From contig NW_025901021.1 in the NCBI RefSeq assembly GCF_022539505.1, forward strand, positions 1 through 64,000: a stretch of 64,000 nt of DNA, read 5' to 3'. Shown piece by piece: positions 21,551-32,589 of this stretch. Position 1 is the stretch's first letter; every line of letters starts with the position of its first letter. Position numbers and translations under genes: made by a program. The notes beneath the pieces were generated by a model. That model did no database searches, was not told where the DNA came from, and worked only from the letters and a program-made list of their open reading frames with translations. Source of the stretch: Lolium rigidum. Taxonomy: Eukaryota > Streptophyta > Magnoliopsida > Poales > Poaceae.

Positions 21551-24349
21551 ATGGGAACCCCGTCGTCTTCCTCCCAATCTCGGAGGTGGGCCGACTACAC
21601 TGATGACGAGGAGGAGGAGGTTTCTCGCCGTTCCTACTGCGAGGTCCTCCGAAGTGGAACGCCGCCAGCCGCCGGAGCCCGCATGGCTCGAGCTTCGTCG
21701 CCTCCTTCGTTGGCGAGTGGAGAGAGGCCTGCGGCGGCCCCCTGTGGTGTGGATGGTGCGGCGGGTGCGGCCGTCGCTGGTGGCCGTTGGGCTGTGGACG
21801 ACAGCACGCGCCGCCTCGCGTCGCTCGTCATGGCTCCGGCGCGAGCAGCTGCTCCGATGGCGAGGGCCCCCGCTGCGAGGCCGTGGACGGCTGCGCGTAG
21901 CCACAAAAGAGCGCGCAATCAGCCGGCGGCGCTGCCGGCGTGGACGGTCCGCTCCGGCATCCCCACCAACCTCGCCGGAGCGTGTTTCAACTGCACGAGG
22001 ACATGCCACATATCGGCTGATTGCACCTATGAAACTGTCTGCTTGCGCTGCGGTGAGGAGGGGCACCACGCCCGTGAGTGCTCGCAGGACCGCCGCGCCG
22101 GAGGTGACCGGCGTGATGGGCGTGGAGCAGGCCCGGTGGTTTCTGCACATCAGCGGCTTGGGCTGCGTGGACGTGGAGATGATGTTGCGGGCGCCGCTGC
22201 TCCAGCCGGTGTGCCGCGCGTGGAGGCAAGTCCCTCGACAACGACGCCGGCGCCGGCGCCGGAGCCGGACAGGTACCGTATCCCGGCGCATCAGAGGATC
22301 GGTCTGGATGCACCGCGGGCGCGGCTTCCCTCACCGCCTGTGGAGGCTCGCGTCCCGGCGCGTCAGCGTCTAGGGGAGCACGGCCAGGAGCGGCCGCCGC
22401 CTCCGCCGGAGCAAGATGTGGTGGCTGGCTCTTCGTCCAGGCGGGCGAGCGGTGGAAGGCGGTTGTCTGCAGACCCTGAGCGCGGCCGCCGGCCTGCGCG
22501 TTCACCTTCTGCGGGGAGTTATCGTCGTCCCGCGCGCTCTCCGTCCGCGGCGAGGTCCGGCGCGCCGCCAGGTGCCAGGGGCAGGGCCGAGCCGAGGCTG
22601 GAGCGCGCCAGCCCAAGACCTGTGAAGGAGGCGTGGCCCCGTATGCGCGTGCCAGAGTCGGTGCATGTGCCCCGCACGGCCGAGATTGACAAGGCGGAGG
22701 CTGCCCTCCTGTACGCCATCGTCGCTTTCGCCTCCGGCAAGCGGGCGTACATCACCCTTGCTGAGGCGGGCGCTGCGTTGGGGGAGAGGGTGCCGCGGGC
22801 GGAGGACAACTTCACCGTCCACCGTGCTGGGCCGGGGGATTTCCTGTTCGTGTGCGGCAGCCGGCGTGTGCGGGACGAAGTGCTGGCTGCAGACGCCGCC
22901 CATGGGCGAGACTTCTCGCTCCGCTTTATGCCTTGGAACCGCCAGCTCCAAGCTATGCACTCTCGCATGACGTACCGCGCGCATCTCGAGCTCAAGGGGG
23001 TGCCCGCCCATGCCTGGAACCGCTCCACTGCCACGGCCGTGCTCTCCTCGGATGCATGGGTCGAGTGCTTGCGCGCGGCGACTGCCAACCGCGAAGACTT
23101 GGGGCGCTTCCAAGTGGTGGCGTGGACGAACGACGTGCGCGTCTTCCCGAAGGAGAAGCACCTGCTCATCGAGGAGCCGGACGATCGTATGGAAGAAGAT
23201 GAAGGTCTTGTTCTCCCCGGGGAGGCCCTAATACCTCTGGAGAAGAACATGCTCAGGTATCTGGTCAACATTCGGCTAGTGCACGCTGAGGACATGTTGC
23301 CGTCCGACGATGAGAGCGACGGTGACGAGGGGGGCCCTGGCGGCGCCGGCGATGATCAGCGGCGTGGCCGCGGTTTTGGCCCCAGCGAGGACCAGGAGGA
23401 CCGTGGCAGGTCTGGCGACCGGCGCCGGGGCGGTGACAGAGGTCGTGACCATGAGCGTCGTGACGACCGCAACCATCGCGGTGCGCGAGACGATGGGGAC
23501 CGCCGCGGTCGTGGTGGCGAGCATGACGGGGATGACCGTCGCTCGCGTGGCCGACGCGAAGATGCCCTGCGCCACCGACCTCCTGGCGGCTGGGGCGGAA
23601 GCCGCCGTGTGGCGACAAACACGGCGAGGGAGGTCTCCCCTTGGCCGGAGGTTGAAGACGAAGCGGACGTGGAAAGTCCTGTCAGGGATGTGGGTGGCAG
23701 GCCGGAAAGCGGTCCAAGGCTGCATTCGTCTGATCGCGTGGGGACATGCGTCCCGCCGTTCCTTCGCGCGCGCATGCATGGTAGTTCAAATTGGGCCACT
23801 CCTGGACTGCCGCGTGGGGTATCTGGGCCGGATATTCCTGGGGGATCCCCTCCAGCGGGCCCCACCTCTGAAAGGCAAGCCAATGGGGAGGTTTCCTTCG
23901 GTCAAAAGCTGGTCTGCGGCGCGTCGGCCCTATCTCTGCCGCGCGAGGAAACTTCCGACTGGGAGGAGGGTGAGTTTCGCGCGGATGCGCCACTGTCTGC
24001 TGCCACCTCCGGAGTGGGTCCAGGTCTGGAGGTTGCGCATACCAGGCACAGCAACTGTCAGCTTTCCGATTCGGGGCTGCTCTCCTCCCCAACCAGCGAC
24101 GGTGCCTCCTGGTCATCCCCAGACTCTGTCCTGCCCAAACCTGGTGGATACCCGGCGACACAATTGGATTTCTTTCCTGTCACTATCTCTCCTTCAAAGG
24201 ATATGGGCCCTGTGGCCGTGGACCCCAGCTGCGATGGAGGGGAACCTGATCTCGCACGTTTTCGAGGAGCTTGCAGAAAGCCCATCTCCCGGTGCTCAGT
24301 CGGCCAGCTAGGAGGTGTCGCAAGAAGCGTATCTATTCTGGGCCAGTGA
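21551..24349 (+). CDS. LINE ORF1, nucleic-acid-binding protein (C-terminus frameshifted)
   Basis: The frame has 932 codons. Two CCHC zinc knuckles lie close together: CFNCTRTCHISADC (residues about 145-158) and CLRCGEEGHHAREC (about 164-177). They follow a basic, Ala/Pro-rich N-terminal part. A central region (about 370-580) resembles the domain of unknown function usual in plant LINE ORF1 proteins, and a long Arg/Asp/Gly-rich segment (about 590-690) follows. ORF1 proteins bind LINE RNA in the ribonucleoprotein. The frame ends at 24349, but a basic C-terminal block typical of these proteins is found in another frame at 24271-24600, indicating a single-base frameshift around 24275-24300. High GC produces several long shadow ORFs. 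Confidence 0.82.
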   Translation: MGTPSSSSQSRRWADYTDDEEEEVSRRSYCEVLRSGTPPAAGARMARASSPPSLASGERPAAAPCGVDGAAGAAVAGGRWAVDDSTRRLASLVMAPARAAAPMARAPAARPWTAARSHKRARNQPAALPAWTVRSGIPTNLAGACFNCTRTCHISADCTYETVCLRCGEEGHHARECSQDRRAGGDRRDGRGAGPVVSAHQRLGLRGRGDDVAGAAAPAGVPRVEASPSTTTPAPAPEPDRYRIPAHQRIGLDAPRARLPSPPVEARVPARQRLGEHGQERPPPPPEQDVVAGSSSRRASGGRRLSADPERGRRPARSPSAGSYRRPARSPSAARSGAPPGARGRAEPRLERASPRPVKEAWPRMRVPESVHVPRTAEIDKAEAALLYAIVAFASGKRAYITLAEAGAALGERVPRAEDNFTVHRAGPGDFLFVCGSRRVRDEVLAADAAHGRDFSLRFMPWNRQLQAMHSRMTYRAHLELKGVPAHAWNRSTATAVLSSDAWVECLRAATANREDLGRFQVVAWTNDVRVFPKEKHLLIEEPDDRMEEDEGLVLPGEALIPLEKNMLRYLVNIRLVHAEDMLPSDDESDGDEGGPGGAGDDQRRGRGFGPSEDQEDRGRSGDRRRGGDRGRDHERRDDRNHRGARDDGDRRGRGGEHDGDDRRSRGRREDALRHRPPGGWGGSRRVATNTAREVSPWPEVEDEADVESPVRDVGGRPESGPRLHSSDRVGTCVPPFLRARMHGSSNWATPGLPRGVSGPDIPGGSPPAGPTSERQANGEVSFGQKLVCGASALSLPREETSDWEEGEFRADAPLSAATSGVGPGLEVAHTRHSNCQLSDSGLLSSPTSDGASWSSPDSVLPKPGGYPATQLDFFPVTISPSKDMGPVAVDPSCDGGEPDLARFRGACRKPISRCSVGQLGGVARSVSILGQ

Positions 24350-24600
24350 GGCGCAGCAGGAGGATCCGGGGACGCTACACTGACAAGACGCCTATCCGAC
24401 AGCAGCAGCGTGCCCTGATGGTCCAGCTGGGTATTGCTCGGGAGGGGGAGATCATTGGAGATGAGGCCCTCAATGCTTATCTCGACCTCTTCACTAGACC
24501 TTTCCGTCCGCAGCATCTGGACGTGGTTCTGCGTCTCTTCGGATGGTCCGCTGAGGACCTGCAGCCCCTCGTGGATACACCGGTGGACTGCCTGACGTGA
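24271..24600 (+). pseudogene. Out-of-frame C-terminal block of LINE ORF1
   Basis: About 109 codons in the frame after that of ORF1. It has an Arg-rich start (RRSRRIRGRY) and a conserved-looking helical end with LGIAREGEIIGDEALNAYLD and VLRLFGW, the usual C-terminus of plant LINE ORF1 proteins. It stops at TGA 24598-24600, 74 bp before ORF2. A separate protein is less likely than a frameshifted end. Confidence 0.65.
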
Positions 24601-24674
24601 TGTCCTGTCTCATGCCCTGTAGAACTTCTAGCCCGCATCTGGAGTTTCATCTTGTTTCTGTCTAAGTTGTAATA

Positions 24675-27600
24675 ATGGATTTCTCCGATGTTTGTATTGC
24701 CATTTGGAATGCGCGTGGTCTAAACTCATCTGCGAGGCGACTTGCTGTTTATCAGGCCATCTCGCCCTCTAGGCCGGCTGTGGTATGTCTCCAGGAAACG
24801 AAGATGGCGGTCATATCTGACCGTGTGGTAAGGGAGGCCCTCGGCGCCTCCTTCGATGGGTTTTACTTCCTACCTGCGACAGGCACGCGTGGAGGGATCC
24901 TTCTTGCGTGGCAATCTGCCTTGATATCGGTTTCCAACCCACACCTTTCGGAGAATGCGATCACTGCCCGTGTTACAGTAGGGGACGGTAGTGGATGGTG
25001 GTTTACTGGGGTATATGGGCCGCAAAGTGAAGCAGATAAGCGGTCGTTTCTGCAGGAACTGCAGGATGTCCGTGACATACACGCTGGTCCGTGGGTTGTT
25101 GCAGGGGATTTCAACATGATTGTGGATGCCGCTGATAAGAACCAGGGGATCCTCCACCGGCGTATGATGGGAAGATTCCGGCGCTCTCTGTCTGACCTTC
25201 AGCTAAAGGAGCTCTACCTCAATGGACGGAGATTCACCTGGTCTAATGAACGTCAGCATCCAACCCTTGAAAGGTTGGATCGGGTCTTCTCGACCGTGGA
25301 TTGGGAAGAGCAGTTTCCCGACGCTCTGCTGACTGCTACCTCTAGTGGACCTTCGGACCACTGCCCGCTGATCCTTAATCTGGCCCCGGATCTTCACAGA
25401 GGGCGTAGATTCCAGTTCCAATCGTTTTGGCCAAAGATGGTCGGCTTCTTGGAAGTTGTCCAAGAAGCGTGGAACGCGCAACCACGGGATCCATGCCCCT
25501 TTAAGAGGTTAGACCTGAAGCTGAGGGCAACGGCTAAGAGGCTCGCCAGCTGGAGCTCGAAATTCATTGGCAGCGTGAAGATGCAAATCCTTATGGCGAC
25601 AGAGCTGATCCAGCGTTTTGACGTGGCCATGGAGTCCCGCCTTTTATCTCCAGAAGAGAAGGCATTGAGACGATTGCTAAAAAAGAAGCTGCTCGGTCTG
25701 GCATCCCTGGAAAGAACGATTGCGAGGCAGCGCTCCCGCATTCTTTGGCTTCAGGAAGGCGACGCTTGCACGCGTTTTTTCCATTTGCATGCTAGTCACA
25801 GGAGGAGGAAAAACTTCATTGGACATCTCATGGTCAGCGACGTGCGCATCACAGAGCATGCAGACAAGGCTGAGGCTGTGGATAGTTTTTTCGATGATCT
25901 TCTGGGTACCGGGGCTGAGAGGCCATTCACCCTCGACCTGGACTACCTGGGGCTTCCTTCCTTTGACCTCCAGCACATAGATGGAGAGTTCACTGAGGCG
26001 GAAGTGTGGAAAGCCATCAAGGATATGCCTCTGGACAAGTGCCCAGGGCCTGACGGGTTCTCAACGCGCTTCTTTGTGGTCTGCTGGGACATCATCAAGG
26101 AGGATATCATGGACGCCTTCAACTCCTTGTCGAGACTCGATTGTCGTGGATTCGGTGCCGTCAATGGAGCTCTGATAACCCTTCTCCCTAAGAAGCCAGG
26201 GGCGGAGGAAGTGCGAGACTTTAGGCCTATCAGCCTTATTCACGGGGTCGCCAAGTGGGTGGCGAAAGTTCTGGCAAATCGGATTGCCCCGGTCCTCCCG
26301 CAGATGGTTGGAGTCCATCAGAGCGCTTTTGTTCGTGGAAGGTGCCTGCATGACAACTTCATGATGGTCCAGGGGACTGCTCGCAAGCTCCACAGTAGTT
26401 CCATCCCGTCTGTACTTATGAAGTTGGACATCACCAAGGCTTTTGACACTGTGGATTGGCCTTTCCTCGTGGATGTTCTCCGGAAGCTAGGCTTTGGAGA
26501 GAGGCTCCTCACGTGCTTCTGCGCGCTCCTTTCCACGGCCTCGACGCGTGTCTTGCTCAACGGCACACCGGGCTCGCGTATTGCCAATAGGCGTGGACTC
26601 AGACAGGGCGACCCTCTATCCCCGCAGCTCTTCATTTTGCTAATGGAAGTTCTGCATCTGATGATCCAGAAGGCCACAGAGGAGAGATTGTTGAGCCCGC
26701 TTGCACCAACAGGACTGCGTCATCGAACATCCATCTATGCGGATGATGTGGTGACCTTCTTGCGGCCCTCCGTGCTGGATTTCAGGACCTTCATGGCGGT
26801 TATTGAAGATTTCGGGGCAGCCTCAGGACTGCATACCAACATCGCTAAATGCTCGGTCAACCTCATCCGATGTACGGAAGCCCACGTGGCCTTGGTGGAA
26901 CAGGAATTGCGGAGCCCGGTAGAACCCTTCCCGCAGAAGTACCTAGGGCTACCGTTGTCTTTGAGGAAGCCCTCTGCGCCCCAACTTCAATACCTCGTGG
27001 ACAATGTAGCAAATAAGCTCCCAGGGTGGAAGGCGTCGCTCCTCGACAAAGGGGGCCGTTTGGAGCTTGTCCGATCCACGCTATCGGCAATGCCTATCTT
27101 CTCCATGATGTCCCTCGACATCCCGGTCAAGACCATCCTTGCGATTGAGAAGATAATCAGGGGTTTCTTATGGAAAGGACGAAAGGATGTGAAGGGCGGC
27201 CACTGCCTGGTGGCGTGGGACAAAGTGTGCACCCCCAAGGCTTGGGGTGGTCTCGGTATTCCAAACCTGAGAATGATGAATGTAGCCTTGAGGACTAGAT
27301 GGCTCTGGCTTCAGCGGGTTGACGACGCGAAGCCGTGGAAGGAACTAAATATACAAGTTCCTAAGCTTGCGAAGCACCTCTTTGAAGGCGCCACACACTC
27401 AGTGGTAGGAGATGGCGCATCCACCTTCTTCTGGATAGACAACTGGCTGCCTGATGGGCGGATCAGTGACTTTGCCCCAAACTTGTTTGCCGCTGTGCCG
27501 AAACGTGCGGCCAAACAACGACGGGTCCGAGAGGGACTGACAGGGGGCTGGCTCGATGACCTATCCCCGGACCTAGGCGCTTCTGCGCTCACTGAGCTCT

Positions 27601-28238
27601 TCGCACTTGCTGATCGGCTGGTACAGATCACTCTTGTAGAGGGCGTGGATGACAGCTTCAGATGGCGGTGGGAGAGCAACAAATCCTACTCCGCCAGAAG
27701 CTGCTACGAGGGGATGTTCGGCGCCAGAGTGGACATGCCTGCTGCTCTGCAGATTTGGAAATCGCGCGCACCCCCAAACTGCAAGGTGTTCATGTGGCTT
27801 GCAGCGCGCAACAGGTGCTGGACGGCTGACAGGCTTAGTCGGCGTGGACTTCCACACCCGGCGTCTTGCCCTTTCTGCGATCAGGGGGACGAGACCCTGG
27901 ACCACCTTCTCATGGGTTGCGTCCTAGCGCGCGAGGTCTGGGCTGTGTTTCTACGCCTCTGGGGCAAGCTCCACTGGATGCCACAGTCAGATTCCACCCT
28001 CGTCCACTGGCTGCAGGATAAGAAGGGGGGCCCGGGAGGGGACAGGGACCTCTGGACAGCGGTGGTGCTTGTGTGCTGGATCCTCTGGCGTCACCGCAAC
28101 GATATAGTTTTTGAAGGTCTGACCCCTTCCAGGGCCGTGGTGGTCCGCAAGATCTCAGAGGAGGCAGAGCTTTGGCGAGCTGCTAAGTTGTTTAGAGGCA
28201 CGCTTGTACCGGTAGAAAAGTGGAGATGTCGCGAGTAG
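24675..28238 (+). CDS. LINE ORF2: endonuclease and reverse transcriptase
   Basis: This is an intact 1187-codon frame. The N-terminal endonuclease/exonuclease/phosphatase domain shows IWNARGLN (about 9-16), CLQETK, VAGDFNMI (Asp 145) and SDHCPL (about 227). The reverse transcriptase has MKLDITKAFDTVDW (Asp 585), GLRQGDPLSPQ and the catalytic YADD (about 688-691). A C-terminal zf-RVT domain has CPFC (about 1065) and a downstream HLL..C. There is no RNase H domain. The enzyme nicks target DNA and primes cDNA synthesis on the LINE RNA. All key residues named here are present, so it may be catalytically competent. Translation presumably follows ORF1 on the same RNA. Confidence 0.93.
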   Translation: MDFSDVCIAIWNARGLNSSARRLAVYQAISPSRPAVVCLQETKMAVISDRVVREALGASFDGFYFLPATGTRGGILLAWQSALISVSNPHLSENAITARVTVGDGSGWWFTGVYGPQSEADKRSFLQELQDVRDIHAGPWVVAGDFNMIVDAADKNQGILHRRMMGRFRRSLSDLQLKELYLNGRRFTWSNERQHPTLERLDRVFSTVDWEEQFPDALLTATSSGPSDHCPLILNLAPDLHRGRRFQFQSFWPKMVGFLEVVQEAWNAQPRDPCPFKRLDLKLRATAKRLASWSSKFIGSVKMQILMATELIQRFDVAMESRLLSPEEKALRRLLKKKLLGLASLERTIARQRSRILWLQEGDACTRFFHLHASHRRRKNFIGHLMVSDVRITEHADKAEAVDSFFDDLLGTGAERPFTLDLDYLGLPSFDLQHIDGEFTEAEVWKAIKDMPLDKCPGPDGFSTRFFVVCWDIIKEDIMDAFNSLSRLDCRGFGAVNGALITLLPKKPGAEEVRDFRPISLIHGVAKWVAKVLANRIAPVLPQMVGVHQSAFVRGRCLHDNFMMVQGTARKLHSSSIPSVLMKLDITKAFDTVDWPFLVDVLRKLGFGERLLTCFCALLSTASTRVLLNGTPGSRIANRRGLRQGDPLSPQLFILLMEVLHLMIQKATEERLLSPLAPTGLRHRTSIYADDVVTFLRPSVLDFRTFMAVIEDFGAASGLHTNIAKCSVNLIRCTEAHVALVEQELRSPVEPFPQKYLGLPLSLRKPSAPQLQYLVDNVANKLPGWKASLLDKGGRLELVRSTLSAMPIFSMMSLDIPVKTILAIEKIIRGFLWKGRKDVKGGHCLVAWDKVCTPKAWGGLGIPNLRMMNVALRTRWLWLQRVDDAKPWKELNIQVPKLAKHLFEGATHSVVGDGASTFFWIDNWLPDGRISDFAPNLFAAVPKRAAKQRRVREGLTGGWLDDLSPDLGASALTELFALADRLVQITLVEGVDDSFRWRWESNKSYSARSCYEGMFGARVDMPAALQIWKSRAPPNCKVFMWLAARNRCWTADRLSRRGLPHPASCPFCDQGDETLDHLLMGCVLAREVWAVFLRLWGKLHWMPQSDSTLVHWLQDKKGGPGGDRDLWTAVVLVCWILWRHRNDIVFEGLTPSRAVVVRKISEEAELWRAAKLFRGTLVPVEKWRCRE

Positions 28239-28379
28239 TTGCTTAGGTGTGTGTGCTAGCCTTTAGGGTTAGTGTGGGTGTGCCCGTGGCTTCTGTGCCA
28301 GAGGCGTGTTGTATCTTTGGCTTCTTGGCCACCCCTTCTATGAAACCGATACGTCTTTCCATGACGTATCCTTGAAAAA
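28239..28379 (+). other. LINE 3' UTR and short A tail
   Basis: GT-rich 3' UTR ending in CTTGAAAAAA. The tail is only six A residues, the last of which overlaps the target duplication. Confidence 0.7.
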
Positions 28380-28392
28380 ACATCACTTACAT

Positions 28393-31300
28393 GATTGGAT
28401 TTTATTGCCGTTGACCATGAGGTATATACTCTTGAAAATTCAAACACTTTGTTTACTCGCACTCTGTTATAAACCGCTTGGATTGTTGGAACCAATATGT
28501 GGCCTCCTTTTGCCAACAAATATATTATTATCTGATTATCTTCATCTATGGTACTTAAACTTCACAGAAGATAGTATTATTTTTACCATTATAATGCTAC
28601 AGTTCTATAAGTACTTAACCCTATTATTCATTCAGCTATAAATAGATCAACATTTATTTACTCTGTCTTTCTAAGCTACTGAAATGTCCACCTGATAATA
28701 ATATGGTACATGATTAAGGAAAAATGTTTTGGCCACTGCCTGAATTTTGAGTTACGCATAGATGATACCATTTAAGCCGTATGCAACCCAGTATATGTGA
28801 GGTACTTATATAGAGCAAAGATGCCCCGTTATTCCTCAGTTCCAATTATTTGTACAATGAAAAAAAAATGCGATTAAAGTTCTAATTTTCCTCATTAAAG
28901 CTCATAGAAAATTCCCCCCTGAATGCTTTGGTAACTAACTTAATTTTTTCGTGTACAATTAATATTAAAGTCTGGCCGCCATTTCAGGGGAACACGATAG
29001 AGGGAGCTGTGTACCAGCCAACTGTGTCGATCAATTCAGAGACTAATGGAAGGAAGGCTTGATCTACATTTGAGATGTTCATTGCCGCTGGGGCACGGAA
29101 GAAGTGCAGAACGGCATCAACTTTGTTCAATGTACAACGATACATGAAGTTACTCTTCAGCCTGAGAATATGCCTCTGTTTGCATATAAGGCTTATCCAT
29201 TTGATGTTATGGAAGCATGTATTCAACAATACTATTCTACTGATGCAGCCTAAACTCAGTTATTGTTGTGTAACCTAAGTAATATTTTGACCCAGCATTT
29301 TCTGTTCAGCCTAGATTTGTCCCGGTCATTCTCTTTTGTTCCATAGCATATCTAGGGTATTTGCATCAGCTTCGCATTGGTGTTTCATAGCGCAAGCCTT
29401 TTTAGGTGATGATAATGTTATATTTCTTCATTTATTATATGCCTATTCTTTATCCATCATAAAGTTGGGCTATAACATTTGTTTTCTTAGAATTATGAAG
29501 GTTGCTTAAGGGCAAAGACTGTCATGACATACTTTTGATTTCTCATCTACAAACAAAAAATTGGATTCAGCCATCAGATAAGTATCTTCTGTCTTTTATT
29601 TTGTCTAGACGGATTATTACACTCAGACATAATGCATCATGTCCTTGCAAACAAAACATATAATATATATACCCTCTTTGTTTCCTTTTCGACTATTTGA
29701 AAAGTAACTTATCAAACAACTGTACCTGCTCATTTTTGGTTGGTCCATTAGGCTTTGCTCTTTGTGAACGAGTTCATGATACGTAGGCCATGTGGTTAAC
29801 TGAATTCCAATCTCCATGAAGGAGGAGCTGTGATCTAAGCGGTTAGCCTTTTACAAACCTCTGCTAATTACATGAAAATCTCTACAGGTACAGAGTAGTT
29901 CGCGGACAAATTAACTTTCCCTGTATCACTCACCACTGGTATGCCCTCGGAACCAAAAGCTTGACGCTTTCGTTCACTTAATAATCAGCACACACGTTTG
30001 GTTTTGTTGTCCTGGAAGTGCATAATCATTGGTTTTATATAAAGCTTATCTGAGTAGCATTACAAAATAGTGCATGCTTACTGCTTAGTATTATACCGTG
30101 TTGCATAAATATTCATGTGTACATGACCAGTCACTATTCAATATGCCATTTCAAAGGTTCAGTTTTTTTTATAAAAAAACTAGGTTATAGCCTTTTTTGT
30201 GGGTTCTAGCAATATATGCAATGAAAGCAGACTCTACACATCATGGTTACACAACTGTGTTATACTGAATATTGGTTTTATGATAGGCAAGATGCTTCAA
30301 CATGGTGTGATGTTGATAGCAGCGTCTCCGAGCAAAACAAAAGTAGGCATGTCCCTAATATGGGCTCACAAGTTGTGTTGTTCAGCGAACAACAAGCAAG
30401 TGAAGATGCTACGTAACTCACCGTATTCTTTCTTTCATTTACATGAGTAGTACTGGGAGCGACTATTGTGTTAACTAGCGGTTTTTTAGCTACAGAGCAA
30501 CTTCTGACATGCAATGGTAAATATTGTTATTGCAGTTTGATATCACTTTAGAATGTCTAGGCTTGCCACACTTGTGGACTAGGTACACTCTGGGATATGT
30601 CATCATTGTTGTTATTGAAATCATTAATTTGGGGCATTCTTCACGACTGCACAATTGAACATGTGTGATGCAACAACCTATATTCTCTATTGTCGACAAA
30701 CTGGGTACCTATATTTGTAAATTCTAATAGATAAATGTTCATTGTCACAATCAAGTTCTCCTTAGAAGTGTGTTATCACAGCCTTCTCTTAAAAAGTAGT
30801 TAATGAAGCTTCATTTTGAGGGTCCAAAGGTCAACCATGTTAAATGTATCTCATTTCTTCTTCGTCTTTCTAGCTGCACTATGTATTTGTATCCTTGAAT
30901 ACAATTGTTAGGAAACATGTCAGCTTCTGAATTGTTTTCAGCGGTGCTAGGCTTGGTTGTTCCTCGGCTTGCTTTTGCAGTGTAGCTGCTCACTTAATAA
31001 TCCGCAAGAAAATACTCCTTTTCTCTTCTATTCATGGCCTTAACATCTGAATAACTGAACAAGTGAATAGCTAGATACTGAAAGAGATGCTATATTTTGG
31101 CGAGTGCACATTTTGTAGAGGTTTTATAGATTCATATTAGATTGATATGTTTTGGTATATAGCGGGATAGTATTGATCCCCGCTCCATCTTCGAATTCGA
31201 ATTGTTTCGGGTTGATTCTAGAACTACTCGCCTTCCTTTCTTTAGCATACTTTTCTTCTCTTCGAGTGCGGATTCGTGACGGAAAACATCAAGCATGCCT

Positions 31301-31893
31301 GTTGTATTGCATCTATGCTTGGTTGTTGTAGGACTGGTGTGGTACCACCCAAAACTAGCTTGCTCCCAATTTTCATGCACTTGTGATAGTTGACTGTGAT
31401 TGTTGAGCCCATCACACTCGTAACTCATTCACGTTAGTATTAACTTATAGATATTTAAGCTTTGCTGGAATCTTCAAGGACTATCAGCCACCAATTATTG
31501 AGGTAAAGTGGCTGACATGTTTTTTCCTAGATTTGAGACAGAAATAAGTACTACAATTTTGCTAGCTTATTCTTACCCATGACTCATGAGCATCTACCTT
31601 TCAAGAGTTATGCCCCTCTCCTGTTATCGAGATAAGTTTTATTGTTGATAGATGCAAAGTATATTCGCACGGCTTCAACGACTTGATTCTTTTGAAATCA
31701 TATATTTTATTGTTCAGCTATTCGTATGGGATGTCCAAATAAAGTGGGATGTCCAAATAAAGATGATCAGTTTCACCTTGGATTTTCTCAACATACAGAA
31801 TAATACCCGCTTCTAAGTATTTTAACACATTGCTTATCATCCATCACAGTTTCGTGATTTAACATGTAAGCATCCTTATTCAACTTTTGGCTG
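28393..31893. other. AT-rich sequence within the CACTA element; probable Helitron body
   Basis: No complete gene. One stretch, 28985-29274, looks exon-like: it follows a TTTCAG and codon-like sequence continues to TAA after ACTGATGCAGCC at about 29251, but not in a single frame. The remainder is AT-rich. Because a Helitron 3' terminus follows at 31894-31926, part of this sequence is probably Helitron DNA with captured fragments. The 5' terminus of that Helitron was not located. Confidence 0.35.
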
Positions 31894-31926
31894 GGCGCGG
31901 CGTGCCGCCGCGCCTATCTTTGCTAG
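31894..31926 (+). mobile_element. Helitron 3' terminus (first)
   Basis: GGCGCGGCGTGCCGCCGCGC plus a final C (31894-31914) forms a 9 bp stem with a 3-base loop. Eight bases later is CTAG (31923-31926) followed by T. A GC hairpin shortly upstream of CTAG, with T outside, is the standard Helitron 3' end and its host junction. Confidence 0.75.
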
Positions 31927-32589
31927 TTCTATTTTATCTCTCATGCAAGATGGACAAGCTTCACATACTTTTATCTCTCATGTTCTACTACTTAATCTCT
32001 CATGCTGTTTCGTATTTTTCTTTAGATCTGCACTGTGCAAACAAGAATCTAGAATATCAAGTCAAGAGATGGTACTCCCTTTGCTATGGATACTGCGCCC
32101 AATGGTAAAAGACTTCGGTTGTGCTACTCTGTGTTAATCCTTGGTCGTTGAGGGTGGAAATAACTGAATATGTGTGCATGCAGTTCCACTGATGTTATGA
32201 GTCATCCATTTGTCTTGTTTAGCCAGAGCATGATAATGTGATGGTTTTATAGGAGCCAATGGACCTAAAACTTTCCTCTATTTGAGGAGAGATTTTTTTT
32301 GACAAGGTAGCAAACCACAGCTTTATCGAGTCACTGGTTTCCGGAAATTAATAACACACATCTTTTTTGTCAAAATTTTGAATTTTCTTTGGGGTTAATG
32401 ATAGGGTGACACGTATGTGTTTAGATGGTTTGATTCCCACAATATTGTTTTGTGTGCACTTTAGATGCTCTCTAGGATTTTTAGGGAGGCTGGAAAACAC
32501 ATGTGCCGTTCCTTTACGTTTTCTTCCACGCGTGGCTGTATCATTTGTTTGGATGGTTAAAGTGTTCCCTGCCTATGCCGCTTAAGGCT
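31927..32589. other. No gene recognised
   Basis: AT-rich. TTTTATCTCTCATG is repeated at about 31931 and 31969. Short ORFs here have no recognised domain. Confidence 0.35.

Larger units (their letters stand above)
21459..28379 (+). mobile_element. Full-length L1-type LINE, 6.9 kb
   Basis: ACATCACTTACAT occurs at 21446-21458 and again at 28380-28392, a perfect 13 bp target duplication. Between them are a 5' leader, ORF1, a short spacer, ORF2 and a 3' UTR ending in six A residues. The order and the zinc-knuckle ORF1 are those of plant L1 elements. ORF2 is uninterrupted, so the element is young. ORF1 has a probable frameshift near its end. It sits inside the CACTA element. Confidence 0.92.

Noticed and set aside
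21470..24516. Many long ORFs on both strands over LINE ORF1
   Set aside because: GC-rich DNA lacks stop codons in several frames. Only the frame at 21551 has zinc knuckles and the plant LINE layout.
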